Shown: positions 49,018-59,321 of the stretch, one piece after another
How the letters are laid out: the number at the start of each line of letters is the position of its first letter
How positions within the stretch are numbered: the first letter of the stretch is position 1
Origin: Lepas anatifera
Lineage: Eukaryota > Arthropoda > Thecostraca > Lepadidae
Assembly (NCBI GenBank): GCA_034440635.1
Contig: JAOTON010001680.1
Span: forward strand, 1,306,001-1,370,000
Direction of reading: 5' to 3'
Length of the DNA stretch: 64,000 nt
Made by a program: the position numbers and the translations under genes
Notes under the pieces: model-generated
Told to the model about the DNA's origin: nothing
The model's input: only the letters and a program-made list of their open reading frames with translations
Databases searched by the model: none

Positions 49018-49823
49018 CGCAGACGGGAGCAAGTTCCTAGTGTGTGAGACCAGCGGGGGTGGTTCAGTCGTCGCCACAGGTGTCGGAACACATCGGTACC
49101 TCGCAGCCGCCGCTACTGTGGACTCGGAAATGCCACTCACTCGGACGCCCAAATGTCACTGCGCTTCCTGACAGCGTAAAGGTGAAAATAGCTTTCCCGC
49201 GAATATAATGGCCCATAAGCTTCCCTAGTCCCGAAAGTAATGAACAGCTCAGAAATAGCAGCTTCCTGTTCAAATTAATAGATCATGGTCAAAATACATT
49301 TCCTTGACCGTAGTTACCATAATCTATTTAGTGAAAATAATCATTGTAGCACCGTAGAAACTCATCAGTTTTGCTCCTCTCCTTGTTAACAGGAATCGAC
49401 CACTTTGTCGAAATCCTAAAAATTACTATGCCGGGGAAAATAGGTCAGAAAATCGGAAAACCCAATTTTGTTTTCACTTTCATTCACTCAAAACAAAAAG
49501 ATCACCTATTTTCCTAATACCTTGGGTTGAACTAAGCATCGCGTCCAATTACGGAGGTCAGGTCAGCTGCCAGCTTGCGGCATGCAACGTAGCAAAAGCC
49601 ATGTCATTTGTTAACATTTATCACGTGACAAGCGTTGCCAGATGAAAATAGATTCCTTCACGGTCTTAAATTGGGATATAGTGCACTTTATTTCAAACTT
49701 TAAAACGTGAGAGAATTTAATATAGGTGCCCTTGGGTAAAATGAAATATACCACTAGTAGTTTCTTTTCACCCTTACAAAACTGCATCTCAGCTAAAAAA
49801 CCCACAATAAGCTAGTTTAGCCC
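49018..49823. repeat. Dispersed repeat, copy A (uninterrupted)
   Basis: It is collinear with 54787-56107. The first part (49074-49242) shows only about ten differences over some 168 bases, and the rest is clearly homologous but more diverged (shared blocks TTTAGTGAAAATAAT, CTAAGCATCGCGT, TTTGTTAACATTTATCACGT). Copy A lacks about 100 bp that copy B has at 54839-54937, and lacks the hAT-like insertion. No recognisable coding sequence, so the type of element is unknown. Confidence 0.85.
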
Positions 49824-49921
49824 CAGCTAAAACCCATTTCATGTTTGTTACCGAGCTGAAATTTTTTCCGGGAGTAAAGTGCATCGGTTTTGAAATTCGG
49901 GTCTGTATGCAGTATGATAAT
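49824..49921. other. Short spacer, no feature seen
   Basis: Unique sequence between the dispersed repeat and the 25-bp array. The start codon of the long repeat-derived plus-strand frame lies here (49841) but has no coding support. Confidence 0.5.
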
Positions 49922-50580
49922 TCCCGGACAGCTCGGCACGGCACGGTTCTGGACGGCTCAGCATGGGAGGGTCCCGGACAGCTCGGCGGGACTGTCCCGG
50001 ACAGCTCGGCGTGGGACGGTCCCGGACAGCTCGGCGTGGGACGGTCCCGGACAGCTCAGTCTGGGACGGTCCCGGACAGCTCGGCTGGGACTGTCCCGGA
50101 CAGCTCAGCCTGGGCCCGTCCCGGAGAGTTGCCTTGGGACGGTCCCGGACAGCTCAGTCTGGGACGGTCCCGGACAGCTCGGACTGGGACGGTCCCGGAC
50201 AGCTCGGCGTGGGACGGTCCCGGACAGCTCGGCGTGGGACGGTCCCGGAGAGTTGCCTGGGACGGTCCCGGACAGCTCAGCCTGGGACGGTCCCGGACAG
50301 CTCGGCGTGGGACGGTCCCGGACAGCTCGGCGTGGGACGGTCCCGGAAGTTGCCTTGGGACGGTCCCGGACAGCTCAGCCTGGGACGGTCCCGGACAGCT
50401 CGGCCTGGGACGGTCCCGGACAGCTCGGCGTGGGACGGTCCCGACAGCTCGGCCCGGGACGGTCCCGGACAGCTCAGCATGGGACGGTCCCGGACAGATC
50501 GGCCTGGGACCGTCCCGGACAGCTCGGCCTGGGACGGTCCCGGACAGCTCGGCGTGGGACGGTCCCGGACAACTCGGCCT
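49922..50580. repeat. Minisatellite, 25-bp unit, about 26 copies, palindromic core
   Basis: The unit is CGGACAGCTCGGCGTGGGAC followed by GGTCC. The join of adjacent units gives GGGACGGTCCC, one base from a perfect 11-bp palindrome, so every unit could form a small cruciform stem. A variant unit CGGAGAGTTGCC recurs at 50122, 50246 and (shortened) 50344, a higher-order spacing of about 4-5 units. Frames of 206-276 codons on the plus strand and 213 on the minus strand are artefacts. Confidence 0.97.
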
Positions 50581-51102
50581 TGAACGCAGGGCTGTGACGA
50601 TTGAACGCTCAACGCTGCCGCCGGACGACACTGCTACAGCTAATGACCACATCCGTTGCGGAGGGCCATGAACACATCCGCTGCAGAATCCGCGCAATTA
50701 ACCAACCCCGGTCGGCTGTTGCTGCCAATATATCAATCCATTATTAAAAACATAGACCAGCTGGACATATTTTTGTAAACGTTTCTGTTCACGAACCAAA
50801 CAGGTTCTAATTGGTGCGTTGATGTTGACGGTAAAGTGATGAACCAGCAGCGGTGTCGTGGTGAAGGCTGCAGCTGCTGTTGTTAAGCCTGTCTCCCACA
50901 GCCAGCGTGGGGACGGTGGAACCAGCTCAGAGCCGCCGCCGTATCGCGGCCCATCTCCGGATTTGTACCGGTTCACCATCAATGACGCCAACCGGCGCGC
51001 CGTGAATGAAATACCATCGCCATATACGCCGTTCGACGACACACTCGACCAGAAAAAAACGCCTTATCTTGCAGCCGGCGGAACACAATTAGCCGGCGCC
51101 TG
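50581..51102. other. Single-copy stretch, no gene seen
   Basis: Balanced composition. The minus-strand frame 50698-51042 (114 codons) and the plus-strand frame 50858-51196 overlap each other. Neither shows a recognised domain. Confidence 0.45.
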
Positions 51103-51394
51103 CTCTGTGGGATCCTCTGGGGGCTATGGGCTCTGCTGGGGTCTATGGGCTCTTTTCGATGGTGTGGCCTCTGTTCGGGGCTGTGGGCTCTATTGAACGC
51201 TGTGGGCTCTGTTCGGGGCTATGGGCTCTATTCCAGGCTATGGACTCTGTTCGGGTCTGTGGGCTCTGCTGGGGTCTGTGGGCTCTGTGCGGGGCTGTGG
51301 GCTCTGCTGGGGTCTGTGGGCTCTGTGCGGGGCGGTGGCTGTGGGCTCTGTTCAGGGCTGTGGTCTCTGTTTAGGTCTGTAGGCTCTGTTCGGA
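51103..51394. repeat. Minisatellite, 19-bp unit, about 15 copies
   Basis: The unit is CTGTGGGCTCTGTTCGGGG. Third-position variants (TGCTGGGGT, TGTGCGGGG, TTCCAGG) alternate, and one pair of units (GCTGGGGT then GTGCGGGG) is itself duplicated near 51260-51330. G-rich on the plus strand. Confidence 0.93.
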
Positions 51395-51487
51395 GCCGGT
51401 CAGTGGCCGCCACAGCTGGCGCGGTCTCAAGTGCCGGATGTGACGCCGCCGCCGCCACCTGACGGCCTCGTGACGTGCTGGCGACGT

Positions 51488-51640
51488 CACTCACGACACA
51501 CGGCGGCCACACCAGCGGCACTCACGACACACGGCGGCCGCCACAAGCGGCACTCACGACACACGGCCGTCACCAGCGGCACTCACGACACACGGCGGCC
51601 ACATAAGCGGCCTCACGACACACGGCGGCTGCCACAGGCG
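51488..51640. repeat. Minisatellite, about 31-bp unit, 5 copies
   Basis: CACTCACGACACACGGCGGC recurs at 51488, 51519, 51551 and 51580, with a last partial copy at about 51611. Spacing is 29-32 bp because of small indels in the CACAAGCGG half. It lies about 90 bp after the 19-bp array and is unrelated to it. Confidence 0.92.
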
Positions 51641-53434
51641 CGAACAACTGGCTCGTATTTGATCCACTGCACAAAACAGCAGCGGCGTCAGTGACGATGA
51701 GAGCCTTAGCGCCGCCAGACTGCGCAGGTCACTGCCGGCGGGCAGTGGAAGGTGGCGGCGGAGGGCTGAACCAGAGGATACCCTTCTCCGGAGGACATAG
51801 GTACTGATGGCATGGCGCAAATCTGGTGCTTCACTATATACGTGTGTTCAGCTGAATTCGTTACATTCATGCTTGGTTCTATACAAATTGTTTGTTTTTA
51901 TTCGATCATTAGTCACACGTCGAGTGTATGGACTGCAATTACGCCGGAGAAAATACCTAGTCAACACACTTCTATGAATCAATGTATCAACAAATTCTAT
52001 CCAAATTTGCAACGCGTGGAGAGTATCAGTATTATTTTTGGAAAGTGAGGTAACCAATTTTACCGCGAACAAGGGAAACGGGATATCGCCACAAACTGAG
52101 GCTGTTAATTACAAAATCTGCAGGTACTAAGAACACCAAACACACTGTCGAAACTCACCAGATTATATGGAGGTTTTACGCAATCTCGACCATCCCGTTC
52201 ACCACCTTCTGCCCTGCACAAATGTCCGGATTGAGTACAGCAGTCTCGTCTGCGTATCCCTCACGCACTTCTCCACTCGCCCACCTCCCGTCACAGGCGC
52301 GCCAGCACTGGCGGCTCCAGCGGATGACGGCCGGCCGGCTGTCGCCCCCGCCCCCGCCCCGCCCGAGCCTCACGGACGCCGGCGCGCGGCGGCGGCGCAC
52401 TGTCCCCCCTGATGCGAACAGCCGACACGTGAAACGAAGAGGGCGGAAAAGGGGGCGGGCGATGGGGTGAAATCAGACTGCTGCGGACCACCCTCTACAA
52501 GTAGCTGACCAGTATCGGTGATACCCGTCATGTCTTCACTGAGTGAGCAAGCCTTGTGGTACAAAAATGGGACCCAAGCAACACGACTTAGCTGGTAATG
52601 GCTCAAGGCATCACAAAGTCAAATTGGCCCTCGAGATCGCAATGCGATATTTCTGAGTCTCGATCCAGGTACACAATTCACCTTAAAACCAGTCGATGAA
52701 TCATAAGAACTGGTCTGCATTTACTGCACCGAACGCAGCAGCTTACCTAGAACTCTGGCAGTGGTTTTCGACTCCCATGACGATCACGATGCGCTTGCAA
52801 TAGACCAGAGCAAAAGTGAATACGGTTTTTGTGACTATGGGAAGGACGACGTCCACGCTCCGTTGTCCACATGTCCTGCCAACTCACGCATGGTAAACAC
52901 ATGCGTGTATAATCCGTCCGAATACGGTAAAGCCATGGCTTGCACCGGTTCCGCTTCTGCGACGCTCGGGCTGTTATTCGAGTTCGACTCAGCACGCAGC
53001 TATTCCACAGCGGCGTCATGACAATGACGAGTTAATCGCGCCGGGGCGGGGAGTGAGGGGGTTACCCCTATGCCGGCGGGGTCGACATCATCAATCAGTC
53101 TTGGTGACACACGGATAGCGAAGGCGGAAGGCAGGCGCCCGCTGCTGCCGGACCACCCACGCCCTCTCTACCTCCCATGCCGAGTTTGGCAATGGCCGCG
53201 GGTGAGGGGTGGGTCCCTGCTGACTGGAACCGCGGCAGTCGGATTATCCCCGGAACAGCGGTGCTGGAGAGGGGTAGCTGCGGCGACCGCCTGCGGTGTC
53301 GCCTGCTACTGAACCCGACACCCTACCCGGCCCCACGGCCACCGCAGCCACCGCGCCGGCCGGCCTGTTTTGACGGCTCATCCAAGCATAAACAATCCCC
53401 ACTTAGCGTCCGTGAAGTATGCATTCGCCACGGC
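51641..53434. other. Single-copy stretch, no gene recognised
   Basis: AT-rich at 51820-52200 and CpG-rich at 52270-52470 and 53040-53370. Overlapping short frames show no domain I recognise. No transposon termini or tandem repeats seen. Confidence 0.45.
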
Positions 53435-54368
53435 CAATGTCGCAGTATCGCAACACAACGTCACAGCATCGTAACACAGAGTTACACCCACAGCATCGCA
53501 ACAGTGTCACAGCATTGCAACACCACGTCACAGCATCACAACACAATCTCACAGCATCGCAACACAACGTCACAGCATAGCAACACAGTGTCACAGCATC
53601 GCAACACAGTGTCACAGCATCGCAACACAGTGTCGCAGTATCGCAACACAGTGTCACGGCATCGCAACACAGTGTCACAGCATAGCAACACAGTGTCACA
53701 GCATCGCAACACAGTGTCACAGCATCACAACACAGTGTCCCAGTATCGCAACACAGTGTCACAGCATCGCAACACAGTGTCACAGCATCGCAACACAGTG
53801 TCACAGTATCGCAACACAGTGCCACAGCATCGCAACACAGTGTCACAACATCGCAACACAGTGTCACAGTATCGCAACACAGTGCCACAGCATCGCAACA
53901 CAGTGTCAAAGCATCGCAACACAATGTCACAGTATCGCAACACAGTGTCACAGCATCGCAACACAGTGTCACAGCATCGCAACACAATGTCACAGCATCG
54001 CAACACAGTGTCACAGCATAGCAACACAGTGTCACAGCATCGCAACACAGTGTCACAGCATCGCAACACAGTGTCACAGTATCGCAACACAGTGTCACAG
54101 CATCGCAACACAGTGTCACAGTATCGCAACACAGTGTCACAGCATCGCAAAACTGTCACAGCATCGCAACACAGTGGCACAACATCGCAACACAATGTCA
54201 CAGCATCGCAACACAGTGTCATGGCATCGCAACACAACATCACACATCGCAACACAACGCCACAGCATCGCGTCGCCAGACGTCAGAGCATAGTGGCACA
54301 GTGCCACAGCATCGCGTCGCCAGATAACGTCACAACAACGTGACACAGTGCCACAGCATCGCAACACT
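53435..54368. repeat. Minisatellite, 21-bp unit, about 44 copies
   Basis: The unit is ACAGTGTCACAGCATCGCAA plus C. Variants (AGTATCGC, AGCATAGC, AGTGCC, ACAATG) recur in partly ordered blocks. The right edge (54240-54368) decays into CATCGCGTCGCCAGA units. 21 is a multiple of three, so frames of 388 codons (plus, SQHRNTV heptads) and 245 codons (minus, LCCDAVT heptads) pass through. Neither is a credible protein. Confidence 0.97.
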
Positions 54369-54786
54369 GCTCGTGGGACGTTGCATAAAGTCGCAGGGTT
54401 TGCTTTGCACGTTGTGACCTCAACATTACTCGTCTGCTTCTGCTAACCTGTAGAAATATGTGAGTCTGGGCACAGTATAGCTTTAAGGCTGCCCCTTCCC
54501 TTCCCTCACGCAGTTCGTTAGGATTCGTCATTTTCCAGTCAAGTCAGTCAAGATTCGTCAAGAAGCCTTGAAAGTAAACCTGCCCTCCAAACACAAAGAA
54601 ATTCTAGGCACACCCCATTAGTTCGCCCCACGACTTTACTACTTTTTCTGTGCGCGGACGTTTTCTAAACACAATTTTCCCCGGGTGACTGAACTTCATG
54701 TCTTAAATATGGAATTGCTTAAATTAATATAGACCTGAATTCTGTAATCTGTATCTTGAGGAAAGTCTTGAGGAACTTCAAACTGA
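54369..54786. other. Single-copy stretch, no gene seen
   Basis: AT-rich with only a short GTCAAGTCAGTCAAG patch near 54539. No frame of interest. Confidence 0.5.
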
Positions 54787-56107
54787 TCAGACGGGAACAA
54801 GTACCAAGTGTGAGAGCAGAGAGGGTGGTTCAGTGCGCTCTGCATTGTGCGCTGCACAGTATTACCGGCCGGATCGGTTAGTCACACCACTATATTAGAG
54901 GAGCTGTGGACACCTTGCGTCGGCTCTGACCCGGGATGTCGCCACAGGTGTCGGAACACATCGGTACCTCGCAGCCGCCGCTACTGCGGACTCGGAAATG
55001 CCACTCACTCGGACGCCCAAATGTCACCGCGCTTCCCAACGGCGTAAAGGTAAAAATAGCTTTCCCGCGAATATAATGGCTCATTAGCTTTCCCTAGTCC
55101 CGATAGTTATGAAGATATAAAAACGGTTTCCTTGAAAACCAACCAAATATATACTTCAATATATACGGTTGAATTTATCGAACCAAAAAAAACTTCGTCC
55201 ACCATAATTTATTTAGTGAAAATAATTGTTGAGGCACAGTGGATTGTTGTGTTACTCTTCTTCTTTGCTTAAAAGATAAGGACCACAGTATCGGATCACG
55301 GTCGGTTTGGGAGGGGCAAACCAAATTCAAAAAGCAAAAAAAACGGAAAAAACGTCACGCAGCGAAATATTGTGCTACAATAACAGGAATTGAAGGTAGA
55401 ATTTGAAATATTTGGGGCGAAGAGCAAAAAAAGTCACTGGGTGAAAAATATAGGTTCAAGATACTTCTTTCCTTTTCAAGACCCAATATTTACACTGAAC
55501 TTGACTGGTTCTGTTTGAAGTTGAAAGTTGAAGCGCCAAAATCTTGTTTATAAACCTTAAAAGGAGTCGGGCATGAAGGAGGTTGACCGCTGTGGGGGGG
55601 GCAAAAACTAAGTTTTACCCCCGAGCCTTTCCGTTTGGGGAGGCAAATGCCTTTCCCCTTGGATCCGCCACTGATGGACCCCTCTGTCAAAATTCTTGAA
55701 AGAACTAACTATGGACAAAACAGTCTGAAAATCAAGAAACCACATTTAGTTTTCTCCTTAAATTACTCAAAGCCAAAAAACCACCTCTTCCCTCACTACC
55801 CTAGTGACCTAAGCATCGCGTGCAATTAGAAAGCTCAGCTGAGCTAGCTGCGTGCGGCATCTAACGCTGCAAAAACCATACAATTTGTTAACATTTATCA
55901 CGTGGCATGCCTTTCCAGATGGAAAGGGCTTCATTTAAGGTTTGAATTCCGGACTTGGTCAGTGCCAATGCCAATTATTTTGAACATTAAAGCATTCGGA
56001 AACCTTAATATAGGAAGCTTTCCGTGAAATGCAAAATGTTAATAGTGGTTTCTCGACATGCTCTACCAACATTGCTATCTCAGTTCAAACCCCAATATAA
56101 AAGTGGA
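54787..56107. repeat. Dispersed repeat, copy B (interrupted by a hAT-like element)
   Basis: Homologous to 49018-49823 in the same orientation. It carries an extra segment at 54839-54937 and is split by the hAT-like element at 55286-55673. Removing that element gives sequence collinear with copy A. The block 54941-55110 is by far the best conserved. The differences in its minus-strand frame include more replacement than silent changes, so selection for a protein is not indicated. Confidence 0.85.
55278..55681. mobile_element. hAT-like element, 388 bp, inserted in dispersed repeat copy B
   Basis: The element spans 55286-55673. The left end is CAGTATCGGATCACGG, and the right end, reverse-complemented, is CAGTGGCGGATCCAAGG. 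Flanking octamers AAGGACCA (55278-55285) and ATGGACCC (55674-55681) agree at 6 of 8 positions. Copy A (near 49397-49409, GAATCGACCACTTTG) has the uninterrupted target, which supports the boundaries independently. There is no transposase frame. Confidence 0.85.
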
Positions 56108-56124
56108 GCATTCCCTTCCATACA

Positions 56125-56350
56125 CGTCGGAAAAGGGGGGCCAGGGGGGCCTGGCCCCCCTCCCACTTTTTGGCCAAAAATTTCCTGATCTCAGTCAAAA
56201 TGAGAGCAAGCCGGACATTCTTATATCCAGCCGCTGCGGAGGGCAACGAGGAGGCCAAATTCGAACAGTTTTTGGTCCTGATGATGAAAGTTTTTTGTCA
56301 GCATCATGTTGAAGTTTGGCTGGCCCCCCCACTTTTTTGCCGGTAGCGAC
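56125..56350. mobile_element. G/C-block inverted-repeat element, copy 1
   Basis: The left end GTCGGAAAAGGGGGGCCAG and the right end, reverse-complemented and containing GCAAAAAAGTGGGGGGGCC, are similar inverted termini. The right end finishes in GGTAGCGAC. A related element lies at 60811-61032, with GTGGCGACG at its matching end. The interior has no coding frame. The target duplication is not clear and boundaries are approximate. Confidence 0.55.
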
Positions 56351-57374
56351 ACTTATGCTCCCTTCAACATTTACCTAGATTATGAAAATGCAACAGTTTA
56401 CACGAGCATGATCAGCACCTATTTTCTACTTGCCGGCGATTGTAAGACACGTGAAAAGGTGCAAACAGGACTGGCACGCGCGAATATTTCAGTGAAGATA
56501 AAAGTAGTCTCCAAAGTCGCCATACTGCCTGACATTTGACCTGAATGTCAGGTCCGTCACGCATTTAATGTTCATACCTTAGACCCCGTCGCCTTTTCAT
56601 AAATGTACCGGTATCGGCGCTGAGCGCACTCGCGCGCACCGCGCCTATTGAACAGGGACGTTTCACACACGTGATGGAGAGAGCGGCGCCCCCATACACC
56701 CCGCGGCCGCACGTGATTGAGCACGTGACGCCCGCGGGGCATTCCCAGACAATGAGCGTGATACTGGCGGATCCAGGACAGGGGATTGGCAGAAAAGGTA
56801 TTTTCCCTCGTCCCTGAAGCATCCCGGTTTTTTCCAGTTTTTCTCAATAAAACTCTAGGTTTATCATGATTTTAGGCCCTGTAGCCCCTCCCCCACACAC
56901 ACACACAAAGTGTAGATGTGCTCCTGCGCATGATATATAATGCCTATCGCGCCAAACATGATGAACTGATTAACCAGTGCAGACATGCCACTAAGGGTAA
57001 TCTCGAGCGTATAGTAATGTAATGTAAATATGTGCAAATATTCGACGACGGGATCCGCGCACAGAGAAATAGTAAAATATCTGAGTTGTTAGAGCTCCGA
57101 CCAATATGAAATGATATATATAGATATTGTGATTCTTGTTATCACTAGCTGGAATAATTGCAGTCCTTTGTCGTCCCATAACAAATACATTCAGCAAGGA
57201 AATTAATTCTCCAACGGTGACAAATGCCACTCCACATATCACAAAAGCTGCACAATCACGAGAAAACGGCAACGGCAAGTATTAAATGTGATAAGCTTCA
57301 CCTAAAAACTGTGGCGAACCTCGAGGAAGCAGGGATAAAAAGAAAACAAAGTGATAAACAAAGTAATAAGGGTA
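56351..57374. other. Mixed stretch with one hAT-like terminus, no gene recognised
   Basis: ACTGGCGGATCCAGGACAGG at about 56764 looks like a lone left terminus of the hAT-type family. GGGATCCGCGCA at about 57050 might be its right end, but no flanking duplication is visible. A short (CA)n run lies at about 56893. The rest is AT-rich without a recognised gene. Confidence 0.35.
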
Positions 57375-57655
57375 GGGGAAAGTGGGGGGTCATGGACACC
57401 GTAACGATGGCGTGAGTTTTTGATAACTTAATGAGCTTGTTTCGTTCCTATTTTTGCTGTAGAGATAGGGTAGAGTGGGTTAAGAAGCATACGTTAAGGG
57501 AGAATGTGTCTGTACCAATCCTGCGTGGATGGAATTGCCTCATGCTTTCTTCGTTAAGTTTTGTGATCTTCTGTCTACACTCTGATGGAAATTTGGGACT
57601 CACAAACACTATGCGAAGTGTGCGAAATTTGTTTTTTCTCGAAACCATGTAAAAA

Positions 57656-57708
57656 GGCGTTTTACCCCGATAGCAGGGTAAAATGCCCTAGCCCCGGGGT
57701 AAAACGCC
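57656..57708. repeat. Perfect 13-bp inverted repeat GGCGTTTTACCCC
   Basis: GGCGTTTTACCCC (57656-57668) and GGGGTAAAACGCC (57696-57708) are exact reverse complements around a 27-base loop that holds another AGGGTAAAATGCCC copy. It lies within the left part of the inner element, where subterminal transposase-binding motifs are expected. Confidence 0.85.
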
Positions 57709-58121
57709 CTTCATATAACACCCAGCGCATACTGTATCTCGTTGCATGAGCGAGTGGAAACATTATTGTGATTACGCTTTACGATAATGTTGTGACAAAG
57801 TGGGCAAGTTATTCGAGGCATTAAAGCCCGGCACAGCAAAAATAAGCAGGTAGGCTTTTTACCCATTAACGGAAAACGCAAAAGCAATTTAAGATAGAGT
57901 TCCAACATATTTTAGGGAGCGCAAATCACCTTAAAGCGCCTCCGGTTCATTCTGCCCGCAAGTGGTTCTTCTTCGGTATGTCTTCCCATATTCTGGAACA
58001 GGATGTCAAGGTAGGATGAGGACGGGTATGTATAATCTGGAAAATGTAGTTTAACGACGATGATGGCTCGGGATCGCTATATGCAAACAGTGCTTCGAGC
58101 AGATCCATGACGAAGGTAGGT

Positions 58122-58330
58122 ATTTAATACATCGGCGGCTCCAGGAGCAGCTTTTGTAGGGGCCAAACCAACGTTTGGGGGAGGGGGTAAATCAAGAAAA
58201 ATCTCGAAAACGTAGTATTTTTTAAGAAACAACGGCCAAAATTTGGCCTTGAAGGGGAGAATATACTTTTTAGGCTTTGGTGGAGGCCACAGCCCCTTTT
58301 GCCCCCTTTGGATCCGTCAGTGATTTAAGA
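58122..58330. mobile_element. hAT-type MITE, 193 bp, with near-perfect 8-bp duplication
   Basis: The element spans 58130-58322. The left end is CATCGGCGGCTCCAGG, and the right end, reverse-complemented, is CACTGACGGATCCAAA. Flanking octamers ATTTAATA (58122-58129) and ATTTAAGA (58323-58330) agree at 7 of 8. The interior contains GGCCAAA blocks and no frame. It lies inside the inner inverted-repeat element, so it inserted after that element. Confidence 0.82.
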
Positions 58331-59321
58331 CCACCCCTCAAGATGACCAAATGAGAGCAAACGCGAAAACTTTTCTGTTTGCTATAGGAACTAATATTTG
58401 AAACTCAATGTCTTCTGTTACGGTGATTTTTTTCTAACTCAACGTACTTCGCCATCACGACCAGTAGTGGTCGTGATGGTGGTAATAGCGATAGCAGCCC
58501 TGCCTCCATGTCCTACCTATCCTAAGGACACACTTATCCATTGGGGTAAAAGGCCTACCAAATATTGGGGAAGGCGCCTGGGGCGTCTTAACCCGCACTA
58601 CGCATGGGCGTCTTACCCACGTAGCAACGGCAGCGTCGCAACAAATATTACTCAATTCTGCGGAGTTTCCATGCCGCATAGTGGCTGTCAAAATGTCGCA
58701 CAAACTCGCTGTTTCAACCTCACAAATTACCGTGAGTGCATCTAAATCGCATACAGTACAATCGCAACTTTAGGATTGTGTGTTTTTATATCCGGAGGGG
58801 CAAAAAACAGCAAATGTTTGCTGAAAAAAACCGGAGCAGATCAGGCACGTCCAAACACGCTCAGGACCCGATCAGAAAAATCGCGACCAGAAAAAAATAA
58901 TATACGTAGGCTCCAGTTCCTACATCAGTCTGCAGATGCTAGTAGGCGTCTTACCCAGGTGGGCGCGTTACCCCACTCTACCCTACTTCAGACATTTATT
59001 TACCACTGTGCAAGCATCTATGTGTCTGTAAGTATCGTGCTAAAATGTACGTAAAGCTTAGAAAAAAGTAGCAAAAGTCCATTTCGCTCCACCTAGAGGG
59101 GTAACATGGTCACTCCATGGGGAAAGATGGACAAGATGAACAAAGTCATCGAACCCGGCCATGAAGATTTCCATCTGCATCCACCCACTAGGCGACTGTC
59201 GTCCGCCGCGGGGAAGGGGGCATCTTTTACTTTTTCCGTCAAAGGGTCAAAGGGGGTCATGCCTTTTCTGATTTTTTTGATGATGGAGGATTAGAGTATC
59301 AAGGGCGGTCGTGGAACTGTG

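Larger units (their letters stand above)
57468..58983. mobile_element. Inner 1.5-kb inverted-repeat element, TA-flanked
   Basis: The left end GGGTAGAGTGGGTTAAG and the right end, reverse-complemented as GGGTAGAGTGGGGTAACG, differ by little in the first 16 bases. TA flanks both sides (57466-57467, 58984-58985). The terminus style (GGG-A-GTGGGGT) is close to that of the enclosing element, suggesting relatives of one superfamily. GGCGTNTTACCC motifs are scattered inside. No transposase frame recognised. Confidence 0.75.

Noticed and set aside
49064..49273. Minus-strand frame conserved in both dispersed-repeat copies (also at 54890-55084) as a coding exon
   Set aside because: Changes between the copies are more often amino-acid replacing than silent, so conservation is at the DNA level.
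49841..50671. 276-codon frame as a repeat protein
   Set aside because: A 25-bp unit rotates the frame every copy; two other plus-strand frames and the minus strand are equally open.
56764..57061. hAT-type element between CGGATCCAGG and GGGATCCG
   Set aside because: The two ends look right but no 8-bp duplication flanks them and the terminal CAG is missing on the left.
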